Under the pieces are notes generated by a model. That model did no database searches. It saw nothing but the letters and a program-made list of their open reading frames with translations, and was not told the DNA's origin. Made by a program: the position numbers and the translations under genes. Of a stretch of DNA of 64,000 nucleotides, positions 42,030 to 52,529 are shown piece after piece. The stretch's first letter is position 1. Every line of letters starts with the position of its first letter. The DNA is taken from positions 1-64,000 of the forward strand of contig JBQLZQ010000085.1 in NCBI GenBank assembly GCA_052168355.1. The letters are read 5' to 3'. Origin of the DNA: JBQLZQ01 sp052168355. GTDB taxonomy: Bacteria; Pseudomonadota; Alphaproteobacteria; DSM-16000; Inquilinaceae.

Positions 42030-42857
42030 TCATTTTACCGCGCCCTCGGTCAGCCCGGTGACGAACCAGCGGCCGATCAGCCCGAAGACGATAACCACCG
42101 GCAGGATCGCGAGGCTGGCACCGGCCAGGAGCAAGCCCCAGTCGACCTGGTACTGACCGATGATGCCCGAGAAGCCGACGGGGATGGTGCGCTTGGCGTC
42201 CGACAGGATCATCACCGAGGCAAAGACGTATTCGGTCCAAGAGGTGACGAAGGCGAAGATCGCGACGGCCGCGATGCCGGGGGCCGTCAGCGGGATCATG
42301 ATGCGCCACAGCACCTTCAGCGGCGGGCCGCCGTCGAGCCGCGCGGCCTCCTCGATCTCCCTGGGAATCGAGGCGAAGAACGAGCGCAGCATCCAGACCG
42401 CGAAGGGCAGGGCGAAGGCGACGTTGACGATGATCAGCGCCAGCCGCGAATCGACGAGGCCCAGCCGGGCGAACATCCCGAACAACGGGATCAGCACGAC
42501 GATCGACGGGAAGGCGTAGGCCAGCAGGATGACCCGGTAATAGGTCTCCCGTCCCCTGAAGTCGAGGCGGAAGAAGGCGTAGCCGGCGGGGATGGCCAGC
42601 ACCAGGGTGATCAGCGCGGACAGTCCCGAGACGACCAGCGAATTGACCAGATAGGTTCCGTAATCCGACGAGGACAGGAGCTTTTCGTAATGCTGCAGGG
42701 TGAACGATTGCGGGATCATCGTCGGTACGCGGGCGATGATCTCCTGCGGCAGCTTGAACGACCCGGTCACCACCCACCAGAAGGGCAGGCCGATCAGCGC
42801 GACCAAGAAGATCACGCCGGCGACGAGGAGGGCGGTCCATGGTCGGCCGCGTCTCAT
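42030..42857 (-). CDS. Sugar ABC transporter permease (MalG/UgpE-like)
   Basis: A 275-residue permease with six helices and the EAA loop EIEEAARLDGGPPLKVLWRIM. The start ATG at 42857 overlaps the upstream permease stop by 4 bases. The C-terminal RWFVTGLTEGAVK ending is common in UgpE-type permeases. It forms the channel with its neighbour; the substrate is unknown. Confidence 0.9.
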   Translation of the reverse strand: MRRGRPWTALLVAGVIFLVALIGLPFWWVVTGSFKLPQEIIARVPTMIPQSFTLQHYEKLLSSSDYGTYLVNSLVVSGLSALITLVLAIPAGYAFFRLDFRGRETYYRVILLAYAFPSIVVLIPLFGMFARLGLVDSRLALIIVNVAFALPFAVWMLRSFFASIPREIEEAARLDGGPPLKVLWRIMIPLTAPGIAAVAIFAFVTSWTEYVFASVMILSDAKRTIPVGFSGIIGQYQVDWGLLLAGASLAILPVVIVFGLIGRWFVTGLTEGAVK

Positions 42858-43729
42858 CGCTCGTCGCCTCCGCGGGCCAGGGACCGGGTGGCGATAAGGG
42901 CGAAGGCCATCAGCAGCAGGGTCGACAGAACGGCGATGGTCGCGGCCTCGCTCATGCGATAGCTGCGGAACGCCGTCTCGTAGATCAGGACCGGCAAGGT
43001 GCGCGTGCCGCCCGCCGGGCCGCCCGAGGTCATCAGCCAGATGATATCGAAGACGTTGAACGACAGCAGCGTTCCGATGACCAGAAGCACCGTCAGCGTC
43101 GGGGCCAGCAGCGGCCAGGTAATGCGGGTGAACCGTTTGAAGGCGCCGGCGCCGTCGATCCGCGCGGCCTCGTAGAGGTCCGACGGTATCCGGGTCAGGC
43201 CGGCCAGCATCATCAGCGCGATGAACGGAAACCAGCGCCAGGAATTGATGAAGACCAGCGTCGCCAACGCGCTCTCCGGTGTGGCGAAAAAGCCGACCGG
43301 CCGGTCGAGAACGCCGATCTGGATCAACAGCGGGTTGACGATGCCGCCGGAGGTCGAAAACAACCAGCGCCAGATCATGACGACGACGATGGTCGGCACG
43401 ATCCAGGTCAGGATGATCCAGGTCCGGGCGATGCGCACGCCGGGAAACTTCTGATGCAGGATGAGCGCCGCGATGAGCGCCAGGACCGTCTGCACGACGG
43501 CGTTGGCGACGACCCAGACGAGGCTGAGCCGTGCGGACGTCCAGAAGGACTCGCTGGTCAGGATGAAGCGGTAATTGTCGAACCCGACCCAGTCGCCCGT
43601 GGTGCCGACGCCGCGCACATTCTGCAAGCTGAGAAGGAACGCGGAAAACAGCGGCCAGGCCAGGATGGCCGCCAGAAAGAGCAGCGCCGGGGCGACGAAC
43701 GCGAACGCCAGGGTCGAGCTGCGTGCCAC
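42854..43729 (-). CDS. Sugar ABC transporter permease (MalF/UgpA-like)
   Basis: A 291-residue permease with about six helices and coupling loop DLYEAARIDGAGAFKRFTRI. The GTG at 43729 is chosen because it lies 16 bases after the binding-protein stop, has AAGG upstream and removes a hydrophilic extension that would overlap the upstream gene. The FDIIWLMTSGGPAGGT motif is typical of MalF-like permeases. Confidence 0.87.
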   Translation of the reverse strand: MARSSTLAFAFVAPALLFLAAILAWPLFSAFLLSLQNVRGVGTTGDWVGFDNYRFILTSESFWTSARLSLVWVVANAVVQTVLALIAALILHQKFPGVRIARTWIILTWIVPTIVVVMIWRWLFSTSGGIVNPLLIQIGVLDRPVGFFATPESALATLVFINSWRWFPFIALMMLAGLTRIPSDLYEAARIDGAGAFKRFTRITWPLLAPTLTVLLVIGTLLSFNVFDIIWLMTSGGPAGGTRTLPVLIYETAFRSYRMSEAATIAVLSTLLLMAFALIATRSLARGGDER

Positions 43730-43745
43730 GGCGCTGCCTTTCGTG

Positions 43746-45026
<1,281 letters not shown>

Positions 45027-45064
45027 GTTCTCGTTCTCCCTGTTTGACATCGATTCCGGTTGTC

Positions 45065-45793
45065 CTAAAGGTGCCGGTTGCGCGTGCGGTAGCGGTCCAC
45101 CAGCGTCCTGTTGGTCGTCTTCGCGCCGGGCATGTTGGCGCTCAGGTAGATGGGCGGGTGTCCGTCCTGGGCCAGTCGATGGGCGGCCTGGGCGAAGACG
45201 GCGTTGATGATCGCGGCGCCGACCACCGTCGAGGCCGGGCCGGATTTCAAGTCGGTGCCGGGCAGGTCGACGATCGCGTCGCCCGGAGGGACGCCGTTGT
45301 CGATGGTGATGTCGGCCAGATCGGCAAGCTTTTCGCGGCCGTTCGCGCTGGCGGTCGAATAGGCGACCGAGGTGATGGCGACGACGGTACAGCCGATCCG
45401 CCGCCCGATGCGGGCGGCCTCCAGCGGCGCGGCATTGATGCCGGAATTGGAGATCACGAACAGGACGTCGCCGGAGGTGATGTCGTAGCGGTCGAAGATG
45501 GGACCGACGATCCCTTCGGTGCGCTCCATCGCCGTCGAGGCGACGGCGCCCTCGTGCAGCATGGTTGCGGTGGCGAGGATGGGGACGGCCAGCGCCAGAC
45601 CGCCGGCGCGATAGTGCACTTCTTCCGCCAGCATGTGCGAATGGCCGGTCCCAAAGACATAGACCAGATTGTCGCCCCGCGCGGCATCGACGATGGCGTC
45701 CACGGCGGCGGCCATCGGTTCCGCGGTCCGGATCTTCAGGGCCGCCAGCCGTTCGCACAGAGCGTCGAGATAGGCGTCGGCGACCGCGTTCAT
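45065..45793 (-). CDS. SIS-domain sugar isomerase-like protein
   Basis: A 242-residue cytosolic protein with a single SIS (sugar isomerase) domain. The phosphosugar-binding motifs are VFGTGHSHMLAEE (about 47-59) and FVISNSGINAAP (about 111-122). It resembles uncharacterised SIS proteins found next to sugar ABC importers. It could isomerise, bind or deacylate a phosphosugar. The start overlaps the GntR stop by 4 bases, so the two are co-translated. Confidence 0.82.
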   Translation of the reverse strand: MNAVADAYLDALCERLAALKIRTAEPMAAAVDAIVDAARGDNLVYVFGTGHSHMLAEEVHYRAGGLALAVPILATATMLHEGAVASTAMERTEGIVGPIFDRYDITSGDVLFVISNSGINAAPLEAARIGRRIGCTVVAITSVAYSTASANGREKLADLADITIDNGVPPGDAIVDLPGTDLKSGPASTVVGAAIINAVFAQAAHRLAQDGHPPIYLSANMPGAKTTNRTLVDRYRTRNRHL

Positions 45794-46530
45794 CGGGTGC
45801 CCTCCATCCCGACGGTCAGGTGCACCCGCATGACGAAGGCATCGCCGCGATAGGTCGACCGGACGAACTCGAACGGCCGGCCATCGGTGTCACGGGTCAG
45901 GCGTGTCTGGCGAAGAACCGGCGCGCCCACCTCGAGACGCAGCATCAGGGCCATGGCGCTGTCGGCGAGCGCGGCTTCCAGGGTCTGATCGGCCGTCGCC
46001 GGCGTGATGCCGTACCGGTCCTTGAGGTTGGCGTAGAGCGATGCCTTGGAAAAATCGGCCTTCGACAAAAGGTCCGGCGCGCGGGCCGCGTCGATCTCCG
46101 TGCGCTCGACCGCGACCGGCGTTCCATCGGCAAGGCGCACGCGTGTCAGACGATAGACCTCGCTTCGGGGCGCCAGCCCCAGCGATCGAATAGCTTCGAC
46201 GGTGGCGTCGCGCCGTTCGGCTTCGACGACGATGCTGGACGTGGTGCGGCCCTGTCGCGCCATGTCCTCGCTGAACCCCGAAAGGGCGGACAGTTCCTGC
46301 TCGATGACCGGGGTGCCGACGAACGTTCCCTGGCCGACGCGGGTTTCCAGAATGCCGCGACCGGCCAACTGCTCCAGCGCCTTGCGCGCGGTCATGCGGC
46401 TGATGCCCATCCGCTCCGCCATCGCCCGCTCGGACGGGATCTGGTCCCCGACCTTCAGGCGGCCGGCCATGATATCGGCTTCGAGCGCCGATGCGATCTG
46501 ACGATAGCGGGCCTGTTGGGGCTGGGGCAT
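45790..46530 (-). CDS. GntR/HutC-family transcriptional regulator
   Basis: A 246-residue regulator with an N-terminal winged helix (PSERAMAERMGISRMTARKA) and a C-terminal UTRA effector domain. In this family the UTRA domain often binds phosphosugars. It is the first gene of the SIS-ABC operon and lies directly behind a GGTATATACC operator, so it probably represses its own operon until inducer accumulates. The ATG at 46530 fits the family start. Confidence 0.88.
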   Translation of the reverse strand: MPQPQQARYRQIASALEADIMAGRLKVGDQIPSERAMAERMGISRMTARKALEQLAGRGILETRVGQGTFVGTPVIEQELSALSGFSEDMARQGRTTSSIVVEAERRDATVEAIRSLGLAPRSEVYRLTRVRLADGTPVAVERTEIDAARAPDLLSKADFSKASLYANLKDRYGITPATADQTLEAALADSAMALMLRLEVGAPVLRQTRLTRDTDGRPFEFVRSTYRGDAFVMRVHLTVGMEGTR

Positions 46531-46560
46531 CCCGTCGCGGTCTTCCGTGTTGGTGGCGGA

Positions 46561-46591
46561 CTATACCACCGTACAAGCGGTATATACCACT
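46561..46591. promoter_or_regulatory. GntR/HutC-type operator upstream of the SIS-ABC operon
   Basis: The perfect 10-bp palindrome GGTATATACC (46579-46588) extends to the imperfect AGCGGTATATACCACT. A second TATACCAC half-site lies at 46562-46569, forming TATACC...GGTATA. Such sequences are typical GntR/HutC targets. It lies 31-61 bases upstream of the GntR start. Confidence 0.7.
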
Positions 46592-46662
46592 CGACCTCAA
46601 GGCAAGTGTTTTCTGCGACCGGCGCGGCAGATGCCCGCCAACGACGAAACAATAGATCGGGA

Positions 46663-48153
46663 TCAGCGGAGCAGGCGGTCCCGAAAGGCCGAAAATCGGA
46701 CGCGGGGTTCCGCCCAGAGGCGCGCGGCATCGGCGTGCGGCGCATAGCGCATGCCAATCCCGGTCGTTGTCAGGGACGCATCCGATACGCTTTTGAAATG
46801 GCCGAGCGCCGTGGCCGCCAGCAGTGCCGCGCCCCTGGCCCCCAGTTCCGCGCCCTCCGGCACGGCGATATCGCGCCCCGTGACATCGGCGATGATCTGA
46901 CACCACAGCGCGCTGCGGCTGCCGCCGCCGGTCAGCGTGACGGGCGCCCCGGCCGCCAGGCCGAGAAGATCGATCAGATCGGCGATGGCGAAAGCCACCC
47001 CCTCATAAACCGCGCGGATCAGATCGGCGCGGCCGTGGCCGGGATGAAGACCGCAGAACTGGGCCCGGGCGTGCGGATCGGCAACCGGCGCGATGATGCC
47101 GCTCTGGCTCAGATACGGAAGGTAAGCGACGCCGTTGGCGCCGGGGGGCACGGCGGCGGCCATGTCGGCGATCCTCGAGAACAGATCCGGATCGCCTTTG
47201 AGATCCGGAGCCACGAGATCGATCGCCCAGTCCAGGTTGAGGGTGCCGGCGACATTGACCATCGCCCGATACCAGTGCCGGTCGGGCAGGGAGAACAGCA
47301 GTCCCAGATCCGGCGGCGCGAAGACCGGTTGGTCATGGCAGACACCGACCATGCACGTGGTGCCCAGAATGGCGGTGGCCAGGCCGGCCTTGACCCCACC
47401 GGCGCCGATGACAGTGGCGATGACGTCACCGGCGCCCGTGACCACAGGCGTGCCGGCCGGCAGTCCCGTTCGCGCCGCCGCCGTGGCGGTGAGATGGCCG
47501 GCGACGTCCTGTGAAGCCAGGACCGGTGGGAACAGCGGCGCCAGTCTGTCGACACCGAACAGCGCCATCAGCTCGGAACTGCGGTCCTGGGCGAGCGCGC
47601 TGCCGGGCAGCACCGCCGCCTCGCTTCGGTCGCCCGCCGCGGTTCCGGTCAGGCTCAGGCGCAGGAAGTCCTTGTAGGTGAGGATGTGCGCCGTCCGCGC
47701 CAGCGTCTCCGGCTCGTGCTCCTGGAGCCAGGCCAGGACCGGCAGGGTACAGCCTTGCTGCAGGACCGACCCGGACACCGCGAAGATGTCCGACATCAGG
47801 GTCGGGCGATCCGCGACCATCCGGTCCAGCATGGGCTGGGTCCGGCTGTCTTCCCAATTGATCCCGGGGCGAACCGCCCGGCCCCGCGCATCGGCCAGCC
47901 AGGCGCCGACCATGGCACCCGAGATGCCGATGCCCCGCACGGCTTCCGGCGCTGCCGTCCTGCTGACGGCCTCGGCGATGACGCCGAACAGCGCGTCGAG
48001 ACAACGGGTCGGGTCGGCCTCCACCCAGCCTGGCCGCGGGCGGTCCAAGGGGGTCCGGCGGCTTGCGATCGACAGCCGTCGCCCGGCGGTATCGAAAACG
48101 GCGGCCTTCAGGACCGACGAGCCGGCATCGACGCCCAGGAAATGATCGGCCAT
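46663..48153 (-). CDS. FGGY-family carbohydrate kinase
   Basis: A 496-residue sugar kinase. The N-terminal phosphate motif is FLGVDAGSSVLKAAVFD (residues 5-21). NWEDSRTQ marks the substrate site, and the C-terminal adenosine motif is TGGGSRSALWCQIIADV. It phosphorylates a pentose, polyol or deoxy sugar in the cytosol; the xylulokinase-like pattern does not fix the substrate. The ATG at 48153 (MADHF) was chosen over an upstream ATG. It is upstream of, and separated from, the GntR operon by 132 bases with an operator, so it is probably a separate transcript with related function. Confidence 0.87.
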   Translation of the reverse strand: MADHFLGVDAGSSVLKAAVFDTAGRRLSIASRRTPLDRPRPGWVEADPTRCLDALFGVIAEAVSRTAAPEAVRGIGISGAMVGAWLADARGRAVRPGINWEDSRTQPMLDRMVADRPTLMSDIFAVSGSVLQQGCTLPVLAWLQEHEPETLARTAHILTYKDFLRLSLTGTAAGDRSEAAVLPGSALAQDRSSELMALFGVDRLAPLFPPVLASQDVAGHLTATAAARTGLPAGTPVVTGAGDVIATVIGAGGVKAGLATAILGTTCMVGVCHDQPVFAPPDLGLLFSLPDRHWYRAMVNVAGTLNLDWAIDLVAPDLKGDPDLFSRIADMAAAVPPGANGVAYLPYLSQSGIIAPVADPHARAQFCGLHPGHGRADLIRAVYEGVAFAIADLIDLLGLAAGAPVTLTGGGSRSALWCQIIADVTGRDIAVPEGAELGARGAALLAATALGHFKSVSDASLTTTGIGMRYAPHADAARLWAEPRVRFSAFRDRLLR

Positions 48154-48328
48154 GGGTGACCCTTCAAGAAATCGCGAAAACCTGTGCCGGCGGTGCCACA
48201 GGCGCTGGCGTGGCGTCAAGGAGGGTGGGGTCCGCCCCGGGTTCGATCGCTCGATCCCATAGGTCGTTCGTTTGACCTTCTTGGCGTGCTGTTTTCGGAA
48301 AGGATGAACAACTCATGGGACGGAGCGG

Positions 48329-48802
48329 TCATTCAGTCTCGAGGCGAAATTTGAGAAACGTTGCCCCGTCGTACTCGATCTCGCCGACTGGCCGCGCACC
48401 AAGTTTTTCGAGAGCACCGAGGTTCTTTCGAGATGGCGGCAAAAGGAACGTCACGTATGGGATGCGTTCGTCCGCAATGGCAAAGTCAATGGCCTTTCTT
48501 GAAATACGCCTGCCAAGACCAAACGCGTCGGGCCTTAGCACCAATCCGAAATCCCATTCGTCACCTTCCTTTTGAAAACCGCCCCAACCGACATATCGGC
48601 CGTTAGCCCGAAACGCCCAGTGTCCAAGCCCGTCTCGGGCCCAGTACTCTTCCTTCCTGGCAACGAACTTCGCTGCAACCTTGGCGTCCCACTCGAATGT
48701 CAGAAGCGGCATGTGTTCCGCCACCCGAGGGTCAGACATGTGATCTGCAATTTCGGTGGGCTCTACCTCCGACAATCGAGCGAACGTGATTTCATCTTTC
48801 AA
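48329..48802 (-). CDS. GNAT-family N-acetyltransferase
   Basis: A 157-residue acetyltransferase of the RimJ/GNAT fold. The ARDGLGHWAFRANGRYVGWGGF strand pair and FGLVLRPDAFGLGRRISRKA acetyl-CoA loop are recognisable, as is the late SRKNLGALEKLGARPVGEI. The substrate is unknown. Base composition is slightly lower in G+C than in neighbouring genes, and it borders a gene-poor stretch containing a palindromic repeat, so it may be a more recent acquisition. Confidence 0.82.
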   Translation of the reverse strand: MKDEITFARLSEVEPTEIADHMSDPRVAEHMPLLTFEWDAKVAAKFVARKEEYWARDGLGHWAFRANGRYVGWGGFQKEGDEWDFGLVLRPDAFGLGRRISRKAIDFAIADERIPYVTFLLPPSRKNLGALEKLGARPVGEIEYDGATFLKFRLETE

Positions 48803-49422
48803 AACAGAGTCCTCCGATATCCATTCTCGGCCATCCCTGTCCCGTGAATCCTACTCTATTCATAGAGTTAGAGAGCGATTCACGTCATAGGTGGAAGCAG
48901 GTCCGCTTCCACCAATGACGATCGCGCTCTAGCGGCGTGCATGGTCTTCAGCGAAATGCTCGCGTCGGCACAAGGCATTGGGATTGCCGTCGTGCTTGCC
49001 GGCGTCCGGTAGGGCAAGTGAAGGTTGCGGGGTATTGATCACGGAGACGCCGGATCTGCAACCTTGAACGCATCACGCCAAAAGTGAACCGGCACCAGCC
49101 AGTGAGATCGCCGCAAAAAGAGGGGCCGGCGGCAACGCGAAAGGCGAAATGCCGCCCCTCCAGGCCACGGTCGCACTCAGCAACGCAAGCAAGCCGCGAT
49201 GGACCGTCGTCAACGAGACCAGTGTCGGCCCCGCATGGCCGAGCCGTTCGATGAACGGCCCACGGTCTCAGATCGGGTCCAGCGTGTCACTTCTCGGTCC
49301 CGCTATGAAGCCGCGGCCTACGATCCGGGGCTCCGATCCAGGGGTGGCGGTTCGATCTCAGCATCCAGCGCGGGTTACCAGTCACCTGTCGCCATTTTCC
49401 GCAGTTCTGAATGCATGATCTG
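48803..49422. other. 620-base stretch without a convincing gene
   Basis: It holds the palindromic element at 48871-48930 and otherwise only short open frames without ribosome sites or recognisable protein families. A frame at 49149-49418 encodes low-complexity sequence with no family resemblance. No tRNA, transposase remnant or terminator was found. It could be a decayed gene region. Confidence 0.5.
48871..48930. repeat. About 60-bp interrupted palindrome, possible dispersed intergenic element
   Basis: The core is a perfect 9-bp stem (GGTGGAAGC 48890-48898, GCTTCCACC 48905-48913) with a 6-base AGGTCC loop. A second 6-bp stem follows (CGTCAT/ATGACG), then an outer AGAGCG/CGCTCT stem. This nested hairpin resembles palindromic intergenic elements common in alphaproteobacteria. 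No second copy was noticed in the window. Confidence 0.6.
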
Positions 49423-50220
49423 TCAACGTCCCAGGCTCATGAACCAGCGCCGGGTCCGTTCGTCGGCTGGGAGCAGTGTTTCGATCCGCAGATCGTCCAA
49501 GGTCGCATCCATGCTCATTCCCACGGTGGCGATCAACGAAAACAGCTTCAACTCTGCGCCGTTTATCAAGAACTCGATGGACAGGACCGGCGCGGGATGC
49601 TCCCTGGGACGATCTGTGACGGCTTCGGCAACGCCGGGCAGTTCCTTCAGCTCGTTCAACAGGGTTTTCCCGTCGGCATCATGGGGCCTGCGCGCGACCT
49701 CCAGATCGAGCAATCGGAAGAGGGCGCGTGTGACCTCGGACCAGTTGCGGATGTTTGCCCGCAGCGGGCCGGGTGAAAAGACATCGCGCAGCAGGTTGGA
49801 CTGCGCGGTGCCGCCAGCGATCGCGAAAAACCTCTGCGCACTTTCGTTGGCCCGCTGCAGGTTCCAGATGCGATCGATCGAGACCGCCGGAAAGGGCTCA
49901 TGGCCCTTCAGGACATGGTCGATCGAAGCGCCCACGGCCTCCCTCACATCCGCACTCCAGTTCGCATCGACTGACTGAGGCGCGAACCCTGCCGAGATCA
50001 ACATCACGTCCTGTTCCGCGGCAGGCATCTCGAGCGCCTCGCAGATTTGCCGGATCGCGTACCGGCTGGGCTTCGAGCGTCCGGTTTCGAGAAAACTGAT
50101 ATGGCGCTGAGACATGCCGGCATCGAGCGCGAGGTCGAGCTGGCTCAGGTGCCGCCTGTTTCGCCATGATTTCAGCAGCGGGCCGAACGCATCCTGAGGT
50201 CGGTTCATCAAGAGTGTCAT
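49423..50220 (-). CDS. XRE-family regulator with MmyB-like ligand-binding domain
   Basis: A 265-residue regulator. The helix-turn-helix is at about residues 15-70 (LSQLDLALDAGMSQRHISFL followed by ETGRSKPSR). A C-terminal domain of the MmyB type follows, with WNLQRANESAQRFF and NLLRDVFSPG. Such proteins often bind a lipid-like or small ligand and control an adjacent divergent gene. Here that gene is the SRPBCC membrane protein at 50334, and the intergenic region contains an ATTAC...GTAAT repeat. Confidence 0.87.
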   Translation of the reverse strand: MTLLMNRPQDAFGPLLKSWRNRRHLSQLDLALDAGMSQRHISFLETGRSKPSRYAIRQICEALEMPAAEQDVMLISAGFAPQSVDANWSADVREAVGASIDHVLKGHEPFPAVSIDRIWNLQRANESAQRFFAIAGGTAQSNLLRDVFSPGPLRANIRNWSEVTRALFRLLDLEVARRPHDADGKTLLNELKELPGVAEAVTDRPREHPAPVLSIEFLINGAELKLFSLIATVGMSMDATLDDLRIETLLPADERTRRWFMSLGR

Positions 50221-50253
50221 GCTCCCTTTTCACGCCAAGCCACCCGAATTCCT

Positions 50254-50270
50254 ATTACTTCGGCGGTAAT
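50254..50270. promoter_or_regulatory. Inverted repeat in the XRE/SRPBCC divergent promoter region
   Basis: ATTAC and GTAAT arms separated by TTCGGCG lie in the 113-base gap between the divergent genes. The position is right for a regulator-binding site, but the arms are only 5 bp. Confidence 0.4.
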
Positions 50271-50333
50271 TGAGACGCACGCACCGCGCTGGAATCAATG
50301 GTCTCCGAGACGTCAACTCACCGAGGATACATC

Positions 50334-51224
50334 ATGCTGCGTTCCGCCACCGCTCAGACAATTCTCAAGCTGAACAGTCAGTTCTCAACGCTGACTGGCC
50401 TCGTACTGCTGCTGGCGGCGGGCACGGTCGCGCCGATCCTGTTTGCCGACCCCGTCGACTGGGCCGCGCCTGGGCTGCGCGGTTTGGGGGTCGGCCTGCT
50501 TGGTTTCGCTGCGCTGGTCTATGGGTTGTCGAAGTACAAGTTCGTGTCACGGGCGATGGTCAACGAGATCGTCGTTCTCGATGCACTCTGGGTCATCGGC
50601 AGCGTCGTCCTTGTCGCCTTCTTCGGTCAGATCTTTACGACAAATGGCACCATCGTCGTTGCCGCCGTCGGAGGGGTGGTCGCATTTTTCGCGATATCCC
50701 AGTTCCTTTCCGCGGCCAAAATCGAGAAGCCCGTCCCGGTGGCCGACGTGCGAATGCACCGGGGAAAGCTCCATGCCACCGTCCAACGGAGCGTTCGCGC
50801 ACCGACAGAAAGGGTTTGGGACGTGATGACCGATCATCCGGCCTATGCCGATGTCGCCGACAACATCTCCAAGGTTGAAGTCCTTTCCGGCGACGGTCTC
50901 GGGATGAGGCGGCGGTGTTATGGCCCGAAGGGCGAGAACTGGGCGGAAACCTGCGACCTCTATGAGCCCGGCCACAGCTATGGATTTCGCGTTCATACCG
51001 AGGCCGAGGATTATCCTTATCCGTTTGCGGAATTGTCGGGCCGCTGGACCGTCGAAAAACACCCGGTGGGATCCGAGTTCGATATCGAAATCGTGGCAGC
51101 GTTGAAGGGGAACGCCCTGTCCAGATGGCTGTTTGCCACGATGGCCAAGCCACGGTTCAAGACCATCCTCATCGATCTCGCCGATGCCTGGGCGGAACGC
51201 ATGGAGCGGGAAGCCAGGACATGA
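50334..51224 (+). CDS. Membrane-anchored SRPBCC-domain protein
   Basis: A 296-residue protein with three to four N-terminal hydrophobic segments (about residues 18-130), followed by a SRPBCC/polyketide-cyclase-like domain (about 155-295). That domain starts RSVRAPTERVWDVMTDHPAY and includes LSGRWTVEK. SRPBCC folds bind hydrophobic ligands. It starts at the ATG at 50334 with a GAGGA ribosome site; a longer in-frame ATG at 50298 is possible. It is divergent from the XRE regulator, which probably controls it. The function is unknown. Confidence 0.75.
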   Translation: MLRSATAQTILKLNSQFSTLTGLVLLLAAGTVAPILFADPVDWAAPGLRGLGVGLLGFAALVYGLSKYKFVSRAMVNEIVVLDALWVIGSVVLVAFFGQIFTTNGTIVVAAVGGVVAFFAISQFLSAAKIEKPVPVADVRMHRGKLHATVQRSVRAPTERVWDVMTDHPAYADVADNISKVEVLSGDGLGMRRRCYGPKGENWAETCDLYEPGHSYGFRVHTEAEDYPYPFAELSGRWTVEKHPVGSEFDIEIVAALKGNALSRWLFATMAKPRFKTILIDLADAWAERMEREART

Positions 51225-51446
51225 CGTCACTCATGACAACCGCACCGATACGTCGTCGCCCCTCGGCCGCAGAGGCCCCGCACTTCGCCGCATTCATCGC
51301 GGTCACGCTCGCAGCGGGTCAGGTTTCGGAGGCGCAGCCGGGCTGCGCGTCTTTGCACTGGGTAGGGTGGCAGGACGGACGCCGTGTGCGTATGGTGGGC
51401 ACCGCGGGACGCTCCAATTGCGGGCGAGCCCCCGGGAGATCGCTGA

Positions 51447-52451
51447 ATGCCCTTGAACGCAGCCACCGAGGCCGCGCGGTTCTCCGTTGCGCCGATGATG
51501 GATTGGACCGATCGGCATGATCGGTTCTTCCTGCGCCTGATCACCCGCCGGACCCGTCTCTATACCGAGATGATAACGGCGGCGGCGGTGCTGCATGGCG
51601 ACCGGGACCGGCTGCTGGGATTTTCGGCCGAGGAGCGGCCGCTGGCGCTGCAGGTCGGCGGCAGCGATCCCGGCTCCATGGCCAGGGTCGCCGAAATCGC
51701 CGAACGGGCGGGGTTCGACGAAATCAACATCAATGTCGGCTGCCCCAGCGACCGGGTCCAGTCGGGCCGTTTCGGCGCCTGCCTGATGGCCGAGCCGGCG
51801 ACCGTGGCCGCCTGCGTCGCCGCCATGGGGCGGGCCACCGGCCTGCCGGTCACGGTCAAGACCCGGATCGGCATCGACGACCAGGACCCGGCCGAGGCCC
51901 TGCCGGCCTTTGTCGACACCGTGGCCGGGGCCGGCTGCACGGTCTTTATCGTCCACGCCCGCAAGGCCTGGCTCAAGGGGCTCAGCCCCCGGCAGAACCG
52001 CGACGTGCCGCCACTGGACTATGACCTTGTCTATCGGCTGAAGGCGGATCGGCCCGACCTGACCATCGTCCTGAATGGCGGCGTCAACAGCCTGGACGAG
52101 GCGGAAGCCCATCTCGCCGCCGGCGTCGACGGGGTGATGATCGGCCGCGCCGCGTACCAGACGCCCTATAGTCTGGCCGAGGCCGACCGGCGTTTCTTCG
52201 GCGATACCGCCCCGATCCCGACGCGCGAACAGATTGTCCAAAGGCTGATTCCCTATACCGAGCGGCTTGTCGATCAGGGCATACCGCTGACGGCGTTGAC
52301 CCGCCATATCCTGGGGCTGTTTCAGGGGTGCCCCGGGGCGCGGGCATGGCGGCGGTTTCTGTCCGAAAACGCCCACCGTCCAGGCGCCGGCGCGGAGGTG
52401 ATTGTCCAGGCCATGGACCAGATGCGGGAGCGAAACCGGCGGGCCGCGTGA
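51447..52451 (+). CDS. dusA: tRNA-dihydrouridine(20/20a) synthase
   Basis: A 334-residue FMN enzyme that reduces uridine 20/20a in the tRNA D-loop. It begins with the Dus motif SVAPMMDWTDRHDRFF. The catalytic cysteine is C99 in INVGCPSDRVQSGRFGA, and EMITAAAVLHG and the late NGGVNSLDEAEAHL motif are typical of DusA. The ATG at 51447 is well placed, and a TGA lies only a few bases upstream. It is a single-gene unit convergent with the inositol cluster. Confidence 0.93.
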   Translation: MPLNAATEAARFSVAPMMDWTDRHDRFFLRLITRRTRLYTEMITAAAVLHGDRDRLLGFSAEERPLALQVGGSDPGSMARVAEIAERAGFDEININVGCPSDRVQSGRFGACLMAEPATVAACVAAMGRATGLPVTVKTRIGIDDQDPAEALPAFVDTVAGAGCTVFIVHARKAWLKGLSPRQNRDVPPLDYDLVYRLKADRPDLTIVLNGGVNSLDEAEAHLAAGVDGVMIGRAAYQTPYSLAEADRRFFGDTAPIPTREQIVQRLIPYTERLVDQGIPLTALTRHILGLFQGCPGARAWRRFLSENAHRPGAGAEVIVQAMDQMRERNRRAA

Positions 52452-52529
52452 TCTCCGGATTCATGCCGCTTTGAATGCGGCGCGCGGGCCGCCGACCGTC
52501 TTGCGGCGACGGCGAGTGGGACGCATTGG

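Noticed and set aside
49335..49375. tRNA-like T-arm (GGTTCGATC) in the gene-poor stretch
   Set aside because: The flanking bases do not pair into a T stem, and no anticodon arm or acceptor stem can be found at the right distance.
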